Below are positions 1 to 8,404 of a DNA stretch of 41,665 nt, in pieces. The stretch comes from Prochlorococcus sp. AG-402-C09. Its GTDB lineage: Bacteria; Cyanobacteriota; Cyanobacteriia; PCC-6307; Cyanobiaceae. The stretch is from the NCBI GenBank assembly GCA_003279565.1, contig QCHN01000012.1:1-41665 (forward strand), given 5' to 3'. A program made the position numbers and the translations under genes. Positions within the stretch are counted from its first letter, which is position 1; every line of letters begins with the position of its first letter. The notes beneath the pieces were generated by a model. The model worked only from the letters and a program-made list of their open reading frames with translations. It did no database searches and was not told where the DNA came from.

Positions 1-518
1 GTGAAACGTAATGCGATAACTCCGATAATTGCTCCAGTAATCACTAAAAGGAATTGATCGCTTATTGCGACAGCTGCGGTAATACTATCTATAGAAAAAG
101 CCAAATCAGTTACTGACAATAGAAGAATTACCTTAAATAATGAAATATTAGATTTTTCACTATTTTCGTTTATATTTTTATCAGAATCATTATTGTTCAA
201 AGATAAAAACTTTGAAATTGAAAGAGAAATCAAATAAATACCACCAATAAGCTTAACTTGCCAAAAGTTTAAGAAAAATTGAGCCGTAAGAATTACAAGT
301 ATTCTTAATAATAAAGCTATAAATATACCGATGTTGAGTGCTTTTCTTTGCAGATCAATATTATTCAGATTCTTAGTTATTGAAGCAAGAGCCACTGCGT
401 TATCAGCTGACAATACAAGCTCTAATGAAACGATAACAGGCAAAAGAGGAGCTAGTTCAACCCATCTATCAATACCATCCAGTAAAGGAGTTAAGGATCT
501 GAGAGATGCTGAATCCAT
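1..518 (-). CDS. TerC family integral membrane protein (C-terminus beyond window)
   Basis: Reading leftward from an ATG at 516-518 gives at least 172 residues with no stop before the window edge. The N-terminal part holds SLELVLSADNAVALASIA, the conserved acidic/Asn membrane motif of TerC proteins, and a second copy-like motif LLSVTDLAFSIDSITAAVAI lies near residue 140, matching the family's two-half design. Hydrophobic helices alternate with a hydrophilic Asn/Ser/Lys-rich loop around residues 115-130. TerC proteins are inner-membrane or thylakoid proteins linked to metal ion (often manganese) export or to thylakoid assembly; the role here is inferred from family only. The C-terminal third is not in the window. 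Confidence 0.88.
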   Translation of the reverse strand, partial: MDSASLRSLTPLLDGIDRWVELAPLLPVIVSLELVLSADNAVALASITKNLNNIDLQRKALNIGIFIALLLRILVILTAQFFLNFWQVKLIGGIYLISLSISKFLSLNNNDSDKNINENSEKSNISLFKVILLLSVTDLAFSIDSITAAVAISDQFLLVITGAIIGVIALRF

Positions 519-604
519 TAAATTAAAGAAAAAGAGCTATTAATATTGTCTGCTTGGTATATGTTAACTCTAATTATTCAATTCAGTGCTAAGTCAATAG
601 GGTT

Positions 605-1297
605 ATGAGAATCGAATCAAAGCTTTGCCACATATCAGAAAATAAAGCTGTTGTTCAAGTAAATGGTTGGCTAAATGACAGAAATTTAGGAAGTGCTCTA
701 GCAGAAGGGCCAACAGTAGAAGTTGCAGAAGATAAAGCCATATCAAGACTGAATGAAAGGATAAAAGCAGTCACAAAAGATGTGTCGAGTATTAATACTA
801 ATAATCAACAAAAAACCAAAACTCCATTAAGAATTGAACTTCCTAATAGTGAAAAGGTTGAATTACCTAAAAGAGAAAAGGTTGAAGATATTAATATCAA
901 TCATGAGCCAAATGATTGGAGTAGCGAATTAACAGCTATAGATGCAGAAATTGAACGGCTAAAATGGTCCAGAGATGATGAAACAAATTTCCTAGAAAAA
1001 ACATTAGGTTATAATAATCGAAATAAAATAACTAGCTATGCTGATATAGTGAAGTATCTAAGTCTATTAAAAAAGACTGATATTCCAAATCAATTCAAAG
1101 TATCAAATGGGAATATTAATACTTTAATAGAAGAGTCTGACATTATACTTAGGGATTTATCATGGGATCATAAACAGGGACGAGAATTTCTACAAAAGGA
1201 GTTTAATGTTTTAACGAGAAAGGAACTTAGTGAAACACAATTAGTATCATTTGTTGAGAAGCTAAAATTGATTCGAAATGAATTTCTAGCTCATTAA
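605..1297 (+). CDS. Conserved cyanobacterial hypothetical protein with duplicated L-x-W / F-L-x-K helical motif
   Basis: 230 residues. Residues 1-55 look like a small folded domain (AVVQVNGWLNDRNLGSALAE then EGPTVEVAEDKAI), followed by an Asn/Thr/Lys-rich linker (about 56-100). The C-terminal half contains two copies of a roughly 45-residue helical motif: one from about 118 (ERLKWSRDDETNFLEKTLGY) and one from about 190 (LRDLSWDHKQGREFLQKEF), each ending in a hydrophobic V-x-x-L-x-L-L helix. From memory, the pattern W-x(4)-GR-x-(F/Y)-L-x-K is common at the ends of cyanobacterial proteins, one copy each. The gene is 63 bases upstream of mfd on the same strand. The N-terminal segment faintly recalls Rad52-like folds, which I could not test; function unknown. 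Confidence 0.85.
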   Translation: MRIESKLCHISENKAVVQVNGWLNDRNLGSALAEGPTVEVAEDKAISRLNERIKAVTKDVSSINTNNQQKTKTPLRIELPNSEKVELPKREKVEDININHEPNDWSSELTAIDAEIERLKWSRDDETNFLEKTLGYNNRNKITSYADIVKYLSLLKKTDIPNQFKVSNGNINTLIEESDIILRDLSWDHKQGREFLQKEFNVLTRKELSETQLVSFVEKLKLIRNEFLAH

Positions 1298-1360
1298 GCC
1301 TTCTCAACAAGACTATTAAAATGTTATGGTTATTTAGATAAAAATAAGAAAAAAAGAATA

Positions 1361-4300
1361 GTGTCCTTAGAGTCAATAGCAAAGTATTTAGAAAAGCATC
1401 ATTTAACAACTGAGTTGATTGAACGAACAAATAGAGAAGAAAGATTAATATTAACAGGAGCTTCACGGACAGCAAAGGCATTAATAACAACTTCGCTTGC
1501 TAAAAATGAGTCCAAAAGATTATTAGTAATTGTCCCAACATTAGAAGATGCTACTAGATGGTATCCCCTCGTGAAAGACTGCGGTTGGACTAAGACATGT
1601 TTATATCCAACAAGTGAAGTCTCACCATATGAAACTACGCAAGTTACCTCCGAAATCATTTGGGGTCAATTACAAGTACTAAGCGATATATTGGAATTAA
1701 AAGATGATGAGAATATCGCAATAATTGCAACAGAAAGATCTTTACAACCACATCTGCCACCATTTGAATACCTTAAAGAAAAGTGTATTAAGTTAAAAGT
1801 AGGTGATGAAATAAATCTAAGTGATTTATCTTTAAAATTGAGTGAAAGTGGATATATCAAGTCTAATAATATAGATCAAGAAGGAACATGGACAAGACGT
1901 GGAGATATTATTGATATTTTCCCTGTTAGTAGTGAACTTCCAATTAGATTAGAGTTATTTGGTGATCTATTAGATAAGATTAAAGAATTTGATCCAATTT
2001 CACAAAGGTCATTAGATCAAATCAACAATGTATGCATAACACCCACAGGTTTTGATCCACTAATCATTAATAAGCTTATATCAACTGACAACAAGGATAT
2101 ATCGAGTTTATTTACTAATGATGAGTTCTCCGAGTTAGTAAATTCAAATAAATTAGATTCAGCAAAGAAATATTTAGGAGTTGCATTTGATAATCCTTCA
2201 TCATTATTAGATTACTTAGATGATAAGACATTTATTGTCGTTGATGAGAGGCATCAAGGAATATCTCATGGAAAAGCATGGTATAGTATCGTTAAAGAGA
2301 ATTATACCGACGTAATTTCTAATATAAAAGGTGGTGAAGCAATAAAGACTATATTTAAACCTAATCTTCATAATGATATTAATGATATATATGATTCACT
2401 AAATAATTATAAAGGTATTGATATAACAGATTTAGTTGACACTACAAAAAAAATAAACGTTTTTAGTATTTCAAGCAAAGTTCATAATTGGCTACCTAAT
2501 CAATACGGTAAAATAAGTTTATCTTTAAAAGATTATATTAAGAATAAATATTCTATTTGGATAATTTCAGCACAACCTAGTCGTGCTGTTTCTTTGCTAG
2601 AAGAACATGAATGTATCTCAAAGTTTATACCTAATAATACTGATTTTAATGGTATTAAAAATATTATAGATGACAATATTCCAGTAGCTATTAAAAATAA
2701 AAATGAGGGTGAAATAGAAGGCTTTTATCTTCCTGCATGGAAAATCGCTCTATTAACGGATAAAGAGTTTTTCGGTCAACAAACTATTTCAACTACTGGT
2801 TATGTAAGAAGAAGAAAACAATCTCAAAGTAAAAAGATAGATCCTAATAAGATGAAACCAGGTGATTATGTTGTTCATAGAAATCATGGAATTGGTTTAT
2901 TTCAGAAGATTGAAAAATTAAATATTAATGGTGAGTCAAGAGATTACTTGGTAATAAAATATATGGACGGAAAGCTAAGTGTTGCTGCAGATCAACTTGG
3001 AAGTTTAGGTAGATATAGAAGTTCAAATGCAAAGACCCCTACAATTAGTAAATTAGGAGGAGCAAATTGGAACAAAATAAAGGAAAAGGCAAAGAAATCC
3101 GTTAAGAAAGTTGCTATTGATTTAATTAAGTTATATGCAGAAAGAAGTAAAGAAAAAGGGTATAAATATCCATGTGATGGGCCATGGCAAAACGAATTAG
3201 AAGACTCATTTCCATACGCGCTTACACCTGATCAAGCAAAAGCTACATCTCAAGTTAAATCTGATATGGAAAGTGAAAAGCCTATGGATAGATTAGTTTG
3301 CGGTGATGTTGGATTTGGAAAGACAGAAGTCGCAATACGAGCAATATTTAAGGCTATTACATCAGGAAAACAAATAGCTTTATTAGCACCAACAACTGTA
3401 TTGTCTCAACAACATTGGAGAACTATTTCAGATCGATTTGCTCCATATCCTATAAAAGTTTCATTACTCAATAGATTTAAAACAAATAGTGAAAGGAAAC
3501 ATATAGTTAGTGGTCTAAAAGATGGACAAATTGATGCTGTTGTTGGTACACATCAGCTCTTGAACAAAAAATTAGTTTATAAGGACTTGGGACTTCTAGT
3601 TATAGATGAAGAACAACGTTTTGGAGTTAATCAAAAAGAGAAAATAAAGGAGTTAAAAAAAAGTGTAGATGTATTAACCCTTTCAGCGACTCCAATTCCA
3701 AGAACACTCTATATGAGTCTTTCTGGTGTCCGTGAAATGAGTTTAATAACAACACCACCTCCCCTACGAAGGCCAATTAAAACACACTTAGCACCGCTAG
3801 ATAATGAAATAATAAGAAGTGCAATTTCACAAGAAATTGATAGAGGTGGCCAAATATTTTATATTGTTCCTCGAATTAAAGGGATAGAAGATGTAGCAGA
3901 GAAATTAAAAATCATGATCCCAAATGTGAAATTATTGATTGCACATGGTCAAATGGAGGAGGGAGCATTAGAGAATGCAATGCTTGCATTTAATGCAGGA
4001 GAAGCAGATATTTTGCTTTGTACAACTATTGTGGAAAGTGGATTAGATATTCCTAGAGTAAATACTATTTTAATTGAAGATTCGCACAAGTTTGGTTTAT
4101 CTCAACTTTACCAATTGAGAGGCAGAGTAGGCCGAAGTGGAGTACAAGCACATGCTTGGTTATTTTATCCAAGCGATGAGAAATTAAATGAGACTTCAAG
4201 ACAACGTTTAAAGGCTATAAAAGAATTTAGTGATTTGGGCAGTGGTTATCAGTTAGCCATGAGGGATATGGAAATTAGAGGCGTTGGAAATATCCTAGGT

Positions 4301-4864
4301 ATTGAACAAAGCGGACAAATGGAAACAATAGGATTTGATTTGTATATGGAATTATTGCAGGAGACTATTGCCGAAATACAGGGGCAAGACATTCCTAATG
4401 TTGACGATACTCAAATAGATCTACCTGTTACAGCTTTTATACCTGGAGATTGGATAACTGATCCAGATGAAAAAATAAATGCATATAGATTAGCCACAGA
4501 ATGCGAAAACAATGATTCGTTAGTTCAATTTGCTAGCAACTTGGTTGATAGATATGGAACATTACCAAAGGCAGTTGAATCATTAATAGAAGTAATGAAA
4601 TTAAAAATAATCGCTAAAAGGTGTGGTTTCTCAAGAATCAAGTTATCCAAACCAAATGTTGAACTTGAGACAATGATGGATGAGCCAGCATTCAAGTTAC
4701 TAAGAAAAGGTTTGGCTAATCATCTTCATGGAAGATTTATATACAAGAAAGGGGATAGGTGTTCAACGGTGACCATTCGAGGTCTCGGAATCTTGGATAG
4801 CGATAAACTGCTAGATCAACTAACAGAATGGCTTAAGCTTATGAATTCAGAAATAAACGCTTAA
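1361..4864 (+). CDS. mfd: Transcription-repair coupling factor Mfd
   Basis: 1167 residues, the usual length. Mfd is the ATP-driven translocase that displaces RNA polymerase stalled at DNA damage and recruits UvrA. The N-terminal UvrB-like module (about 1-350) includes TRRGDIIDIFP. The CarD-like RNA polymerase-interaction domain starts near residue 501 (GDYVVHRNHGIG). The RecG-like motor has Walker A GDVGFGKTE at 648-656, the DEEQ-box DEEQRFG at 749-755, the SATPIPRTLYMS motif III and QLRGRVGRSG as motif VI. The C-terminal TRCF domain follows from about residue 1000. The start is GTG at 1361, chosen because it directly precedes the conserved N-terminus; an upstream ATG in frame is not seen. 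All core motifs are intact. Confidence 0.98.
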   Translation: MSLESIAKYLEKHHLTTELIERTNREERLILTGASRTAKALITTSLAKNESKRLLVIVPTLEDATRWYPLVKDCGWTKTCLYPTSEVSPYETTQVTSEIIWGQLQVLSDILELKDDENIAIIATERSLQPHLPPFEYLKEKCIKLKVGDEINLSDLSLKLSESGYIKSNNIDQEGTWTRRGDIIDIFPVSSELPIRLELFGDLLDKIKEFDPISQRSLDQINNVCITPTGFDPLIINKLISTDNKDISSLFTNDEFSELVNSNKLDSAKKYLGVAFDNPSSLLDYLDDKTFIVVDERHQGISHGKAWYSIVKENYTDVISNIKGGEAIKTIFKPNLHNDINDIYDSLNNYKGIDITDLVDTTKKINVFSISSKVHNWLPNQYGKISLSLKDYIKNKYSIWIISAQPSRAVSLLEEHECISKFIPNNTDFNGIKNIIDDNIPVAIKNKNEGEIEGFYLPAWKIALLTDKEFFGQQTISTTGYVRRRKQSQSKKIDPNKMKPGDYVVHRNHGIGLFQKIEKLNINGESRDYLVIKYMDGKLSVAADQLGSLGRYRSSNAKTPTISKLGGANWNKIKEKAKKSVKKVAIDLIKLYAERSKEKGYKYPCDGPWQNELEDSFPYALTPDQAKATSQVKSDMESEKPMDRLVCGDVGFGKTEVAIRAIFKAITSGKQIALLAPTTVLSQQHWRTISDRFAPYPIKVSLLNRFKTNSERKHIVSGLKDGQIDAVVGTHQLLNKKLVYKDLGLLVIDEEQRFGVNQKEKIKELKKSVDVLTLSATPIPRTLYMSLSGVREMSLITTPPPLRRPIKTHLAPLDNEIIRSAISQEIDRGGQIFYIVPRIKGIEDVAEKLKIMIPNVKLLIAHGQMEEGALENAMLAFNAGEADILLCTTIVESGLDIPRVNTILIEDSHKFGLSQLYQLRGRVGRSGVQAHAWLFYPSDEKLNETSRQRLKAIKEFSDLGSGYQLAMRDMEIRGVGNILGIEQSGQMETIGFDLYMELLQETIAEIQGQDIPNVDDTQIDLPVTAFIPGDWITDPDEKINAYRLATECENNDSLVQFASNLVDRYGTLPKAVESLIEVMKLKIIAKRCGFSRIKLSKPNVELETMMDEPAFKLLRKGLANHLHGRFIYKKGDRCSTVTIRGLGILDSDKLLDQLTEWLKLMNSEINA

Positions 4865-4895
4865 TAAATCAAAGTCTCAATTCAGGCAAATAGGG

Positions 4896-5144
4896 ATGTC
4901 AATTAATCAATTGGTTAAACAAAATGCTTTAAAAGTAAAAGATTGCTATAGTCACCAAAATTTGAGTATTTTTACCTTGGGCGAAGTAATAGAAATTAGT
5001 TCAAACCCGTATGGACTCAGTCTTTTTAGCGGAATGATAAGTCTTTTAGCTTTAGGGGTGTATACACTTTTGACTGAAGACGCCGGAAGCGACGATGATG
5101 ATTCTGACTCTGGAAGTGGTGGCTTGATGCAACCAGTAAATTAA
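4896..5144 (+). CDS. Small membrane protein with acidic Asp/Ser/Gly tail
   Basis: 82 residues, unrecognised. Residues 38-60 form one hydrophobic helix (YGLSLFSGMISLLALGVYTL), followed by a highly acidic, low-complexity tail (EDAGSDDDDSDSGSGG) ending in LMQPVN. The N-terminal 35 residues are soluble-looking. It starts 31 bases after mfd and may be co-transcribed with it. It converges on the thioredoxin-like gene with only 7 bases between stops. The acidic tail could bind cations or a basic partner, which is speculation. Function unknown. Confidence 0.75.
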   Translation: MSINQLVKQNALKVKDCYSHQNLSIFTLGEVIEISSNPYGLSLFSGMISLLALGVYTLLTEDAGSDDDDSDSGSGGLMQPVN

Positions 5145-5151
5145 TTGAAGA

Positions 5152-5460
5152 TCAATTAGTTATTAGGTTTGAAAGTCTCTCTCTAAAATCACCCTTAGCA
5201 ATACCACCTTTAAGCTCACCAATAATCTCAAATTCTCCCTCCGGATCATTAACTAATAGATAAGTAGGCCAGCCCATACCTTCTTTTGTAGGATATTGCT
5301 TTAATAATATTGGTCTATATTTTCTATATACCACTGTATCTTGTAGTTTTACGCTAATAAATTCTATACCTAATTCGGTGGCAACTTTAGAATCAAAGAA
5401 GCTCATCCTGTGACAAGTTCCACAATCCTCAGAACTAAATTTAATTAGAGAACAGGACAT
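5152..5460 (-). CDS. Thioredoxin-fold protein, CGTC active site
   Basis: 102 residues, thioredoxin size. The active site is C13-G-T-C16 (SSEDCGTCHRMSFFDSKV) at the expected distance from the N-terminus, and a GWPT segment around residue 65 supplies the cis-proline of the fold. There is no signal peptide, so it is probably cytosolic. It differs from classical thioredoxin, whose motif is WCGPC, so it is better called a thioredoxin-like thiol-disulfide protein. The partner is unknown. It is followed on the same strand by no close gene; the upstream methyltransferase ends 53 bases before its start. Confidence 0.9.
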   Translation of the reverse strand: MSCSLIKFSSEDCGTCHRMSFFDSKVATELGIEFISVKLQDTVVYRKYRPILLKQYPTKEGMGWPTYLLVNDPEGEFEIIGELKGGIAKGDFRERLSNLITN

Positions 5461-5513
5461 AAAAAAAAACTATTATGAACTTATACTAAATATAGGTATT
5501 AATAAAAACTAAA

Positions 5514-6164
5514 TCAGTAATTAGACTTATTGTTTCTTGCAATCACTGAAAAAAAAGGATCACTCTCTGATGAGTAAAAGCCAAAAAGCTTTTTATCTTG
5601 AGTTTTTTCATTTAATATTTTTTCAATCCTCCATCCATTAGAAGTAAGGACGCTAGTAACATATTCAATTCTTTTTTCCTCTGACGAATATGTCCAGATG
5701 TTTGGAGCTTTTGTCCAGAATGCTCGATTAGTGAAGGAGATTATCAATAATGAATCAGATTTAATAACCCTAGATAGTTCTAATGAAACTTTTTCAGGAT
5801 ATTGAAGATATTGCCAGCCTGCAACAATTAATCCAACATCAACAGAAGAATCTTCAATTGGCATATTTTGTTTCTTATTTAAATTTTGTACGAAGAACCT
5901 ATCAAGTCTTTCATTAGAACTTAACTCAGCTTCATTCATACCATGACCTATAACTTTTTTATAAGAAACATTGGATGGTAAATGGCTTACCCAGCTGCTC
6001 ATTAAATCTAAAACTACGTAATGATTTAATAGATACTCTGAGTATAGGGATGTAAGACGAGCTCTAAATGAATCGCTCAAGTGATTAACATATCTAGGTT
6101 GACGGTAAAATAATTCATCATCTGAAATATCTATTTTATCTCTATCATCAACTGAAAGCTTCAT
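5514..6164 (-). CDS. Class I SAM-dependent methyltransferase-like protein
   Basis: 216 residues. The order of segments fits a Rossmann methyltransferase: YVVLDLMSSWVSHLP near residue 50 in the place of motif I, a VIGHGMNEAEL stretch as the second strand, then MPIEDSSVDVGLIVAGWQYLQYPEKV (motif IV area, with the typical 'P-F-x-D-x-x-F-D' logic) near residue 100, and LELSRVIKSDSLLIISFTNR as the 'carrier' strand after it. The glycine-rich motif I is degenerate, with SSW in place of GxGxG. The substrate is unknown. The conserved W-x-K and SDPFFSVIARN segments near the C-terminus suggest an intact protein. Confidence 0.8.
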   Translation of the reverse strand: MKLSVDDRDKIDISDDELFYRQPRYVNHLSDSFRARLTSLYSEYLLNHYVVLDLMSSWVSHLPSNVSYKKVIGHGMNEAELSSNERLDRFFVQNLNKKQNMPIEDSSVDVGLIVAGWQYLQYPEKVSLELSRVIKSDSLLIISFTNRAFWTKAPNIWTYSSEEKRIEYVTSVLTSNGWRIEKILNEKTQDKKLFGFYSSESDPFFSVIARNNKSNY

Positions 6165-6368
6165 CTGGATCGAATATCTAATTTATATTAGAAGATTTTT
6201 AAAATGGGTGTGTATAATTTAAACCTTTTTTTAACTACAAGTAAATTATAAATAATTGAAGATATCGATTACATTTATTTATATATTTTATAAATAAACT
6301 TAGTTATGTTTAAAGTAGAAAAAACAATTTTAAAAAGATTATTAAGAATTTGATAATAAAAATTATTC

Positions 6369-6977
6369 TTATTCATCTTGCTCGGATAATACTTGAGAAG
6401 GATTAGCAGTATCTCTTAACTCATGTTTATTATTTGTTGGTACAAATAACAATAATGTACTAGTCAAAAGGAATATAATAAAAGCGTAAAAGAAATTAAA
6501 ATTATTCTTAGGAATAGATACACTATCACGTATATATTTTTTGCTAAAGGGAATTTCTTTATTGATATCCCATCTAATATTAAATCTAGAATCAATGATT
6601 AAAAGGTCTAGACATCGTGTTAGGTCAGACAATTCAGAGTCATCTAGAATAATTTCTAATGGCTTAATCCCTTCCTTTGTACTATTAAGTAATAATTTAT
6701 GACAAATACCATGAGGAGATATTGTCACAATATTTAGATGGGATCTATATGTTTTTCGAATTCCAGAGATATAGGATCTTGAATATTGAAGAATTACTCG
6801 CATCAAGTTATCAAGATGTTCCTTATCTCCCTCTATTGGTGGAGCACCAATAATTTTTAATGTCCATGAAGTTATGATACCGATAGTGACTTCTGAGTCT
6901 CCATTTGAAACATCCGGCATCCCAGCAAGTTCTAATGAAGAAGAATTTTGATCAAATCTGTAAGTTAAATTAATCAT
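6369..6977 (-). CDS. DUF4335 family protein
   Basis: 202 residues. The N-terminal part (INLTYRFDQNSSSLELAG...) and the middle TSWTLKIIGAPPIEGDKEHL resemble the cyanobacterial DUF4335 family, a pairing with DUF3038 that I recall as conserved. A single hydrophobic helix (FNFFYAFIIFLLTSTLLLFV) lies at about 160-180, so the bulk should sit on one side of a membrane as a tail-anchored or C-terminally anchored protein. The gene begins 9 bases after the DUF3038 gene and is probably translated with it. Function unknown for the family. Confidence 0.85.
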   Translation of the reverse strand: MINLTYRFDQNSSSLELAGMPDVSNGDSEVTIGIITSWTLKIIGAPPIEGDKEHLDNLMRVILQYSRSYISGIRKTYRSHLNIVTISPHGICHKLLLNSTKEGIKPLEIILDDSELSDLTRCLDLLIIDSRFNIRWDINKEIPFSKKYIRDSVSIPKNNFNFFYAFIIFLLTSTLLLFVPTNNKHELRDTANPSQVLSEQDE

Positions 6978-6986
6978 TTATAAAAT

Positions 6987-7583
6987 CTAAGCCTGATGAT
7001 ACAAAGATGCTTTTAAACGTTTAGCTCCCCCTTCACCACAGGAGAGTGAAAGTATGACTAATAACTCTCTAAAAAATTCATTATTATCTTCTCTTAATAA
7101 AGAGGCGACATAACTACGCTGAATATTCATCCTTTCACGAATAAGTGACTTAAGACGTGAAGTAAATAAAGACCATCTCTCTTGATTAAGTGTCTCAGAT
7201 TCTTTTGTGGAAAGTAATTGCCTTATGAGAGGGTAGAGATTTTCAGACATAGAAGAAATAAGTTGAACAAGGGAATCAATCTGATCGGTTGTTAACGATG
7301 AAAATGTGTAAGAATTCCTAAGAGGATTAGAACATCTCATTTTCCAAAATTGAACCCTAGTAGAGAAATCATCAGACAGACCGATATTCTTGGCCTTTAA
7401 TAAAAGGGACTCAGTTGCATTGATTTGGAGCGTTTCGATTACTAAAATCAAAAAATCTATTTTTTTTGGGGTATCATTTGCTATAACACAATTCACAAAA
7501 GAATTATCAGCAGTTGTATGAAGATGTTTTGAGCCATTATTGACGTATTTATTCTGCGTAGCAACGAATTTGGATTTATTCAT
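6987..7583 (-). CDS. DUF3038 family protein
   Basis: 198 residues, mostly helical and soluble. The core IDFLILVIETLQINATE and the C-terminal FFRELLVILSLSCGEGGA match my knowledge of the cyanobacteria-restricted DUF3038 family. The first 38 residues are Asn/Lys/Thr-rich and poorly conserved-looking, so a start further downstream is possible. It is the first gene of a two-gene unit with DUF4335 and is divergent from apt, with an 82-base gap that should hold both promoters. Function unknown. Confidence 0.85.
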   Translation of the reverse strand: MNKSKFVATQNKYVNNGSKHLHTTADNSFVNCVIANDTPKKIDFLILVIETLQINATESLLLKAKNIGLSDDFSTRVQFWKMRCSNPLRNSYTFSSLTTDQIDSLVQLISSMSENLYPLIRQLLSTKESETLNQERWSLFTSRLKSLIRERMNIQRSYVASLLREDNNEFFRELLVILSLSCGEGGAKRLKASLYHQA

Positions 7584-7665
7584 ACTTTAAATAATGACAG
7601 GAGTTTGAAGATCCGCTAGCTTTATTGTTAGTTTTATAAAATCGCACACCAAATATTGGTAAAGA

Positions 7666-8184
7666 ATGGAATACATAAAAAAATATATAAATGAAATAAA
7701 AGATTTTCCAAAACAAGGAATAGTCTTTAAAGACATTAATCCAATATATAAAGATCCAAAAATATGGAATGAATTATTGTTGGCTCTTGAAAATCTTATA
7801 TCTACTTCAAATCCTGATTATATAGCTGGGATAGAATCGAGGGGGTTTATTCCAGCAACTGCTTTAGCATTAAAACTTGGTCTTGGTTTTATTCCTATTA
7901 GAAAATCTAATAAATTACCAGGAGATGTAATAGGTACTAATTATAAGCTTGAGTATGGTGAAGATAGATTAGAAGTTCAAAAGAATTCAATTGAAAAAGA
8001 TAGTAAAATAATTGTAATCGACGATTTGCTTGCTACTGGAGGTACAGCGAGTGCTGCAGGAAAGTTGATCAATCAAGCAGGAGGTAGTTTAGTTGGTTAC
8101 GCTTTCCTTGTTGAGATAACTGAACTTAAGGGTAGAAGTAGTTTAGATTCTAATTTGCTCGTTGAAAGTATAATAAAGTACTAA
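7666..8184 (+). CDS. apt: Adenine phosphoribosyltransferase
   Basis: 172 residues, normal length. The enzyme makes AMP from adenine and PRPP in purine salvage, in the cytosol. The PRPP-binding loop is VIDDLLATGGTA at 117-128, and the family motifs FPKQGIVFKDINP (14-26), GIESRGFIPATALA (55-68) and RKSNKLPG (79-86) are all present. The stop codon TAA overlaps the stop of the opposing DUF2949 gene, so the two genes are convergent with a 4-base overlap. No terminator hairpin fits between them. Confidence 0.97.
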   Translation: MEYIKKYINEIKDFPKQGIVFKDINPIYKDPKIWNELLLALENLISTSNPDYIAGIESRGFIPATALALKLGLGFIPIRKSNKLPGDVIGTNYKLEYGEDRLEVQKNSIEKDSKIIVIDDLLATGGTASAAGKLINQAGGSLVGYAFLVEITELKGRSSLDSNLLVESIIKY

Positions 8185-8390
8185 TTATCTTTTAACCACA
8201 AAAGTATTGCCTTAAGTTGAGAGATAGTGATCAAACCATAACTCCACATGACAATAGGTAATGGAGAGTTTTCTAAAGATGATTTTTTTATTCCTAATTC
8301 TAATGCATCCTGACTGATTCCAAGCTTGTCAATAATAAAACTGCAGAATTCTTCTGAAGGCGGATTAATTGATTTGTTAGTAAATATCAT
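8181..8390 (-). CDS. DUF2949 family protein
   Basis: 69 residues. The pattern FIIDKLGISQDALELGIK, then PLPIVMWSYGLITISQL, ends in an LLWL helix. This is the signature I know for DUF2949, a small family of cyanobacteria with unknown function. It lies 14 bases downstream of the UbiH-like gene on the same strand and may be co-transcribed. Its last codons overlap the end of apt. The N-terminus is short and the ATG choice is unambiguous. Confidence 0.8.
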   Translation of the reverse strand: MIFTNKSINPPSEEFCSFIIDKLGISQDALELGIKKSSLENSPLPIVMWSYGLITISQLKAILLWLKDN

Positions 8391-8404
8391 TTATATATAT
8401 AAAT

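Noticed and set aside
331-543. Plus-strand 70-residue frame
   Set aside because: Antisense to the clear TerC-family frame, with no sensible composition.
5142-5159. TAATTG-AAGAT-CAATTA between converging genes
   Set aside because: Six-base stem without a T-tract; too weak to call a terminator.
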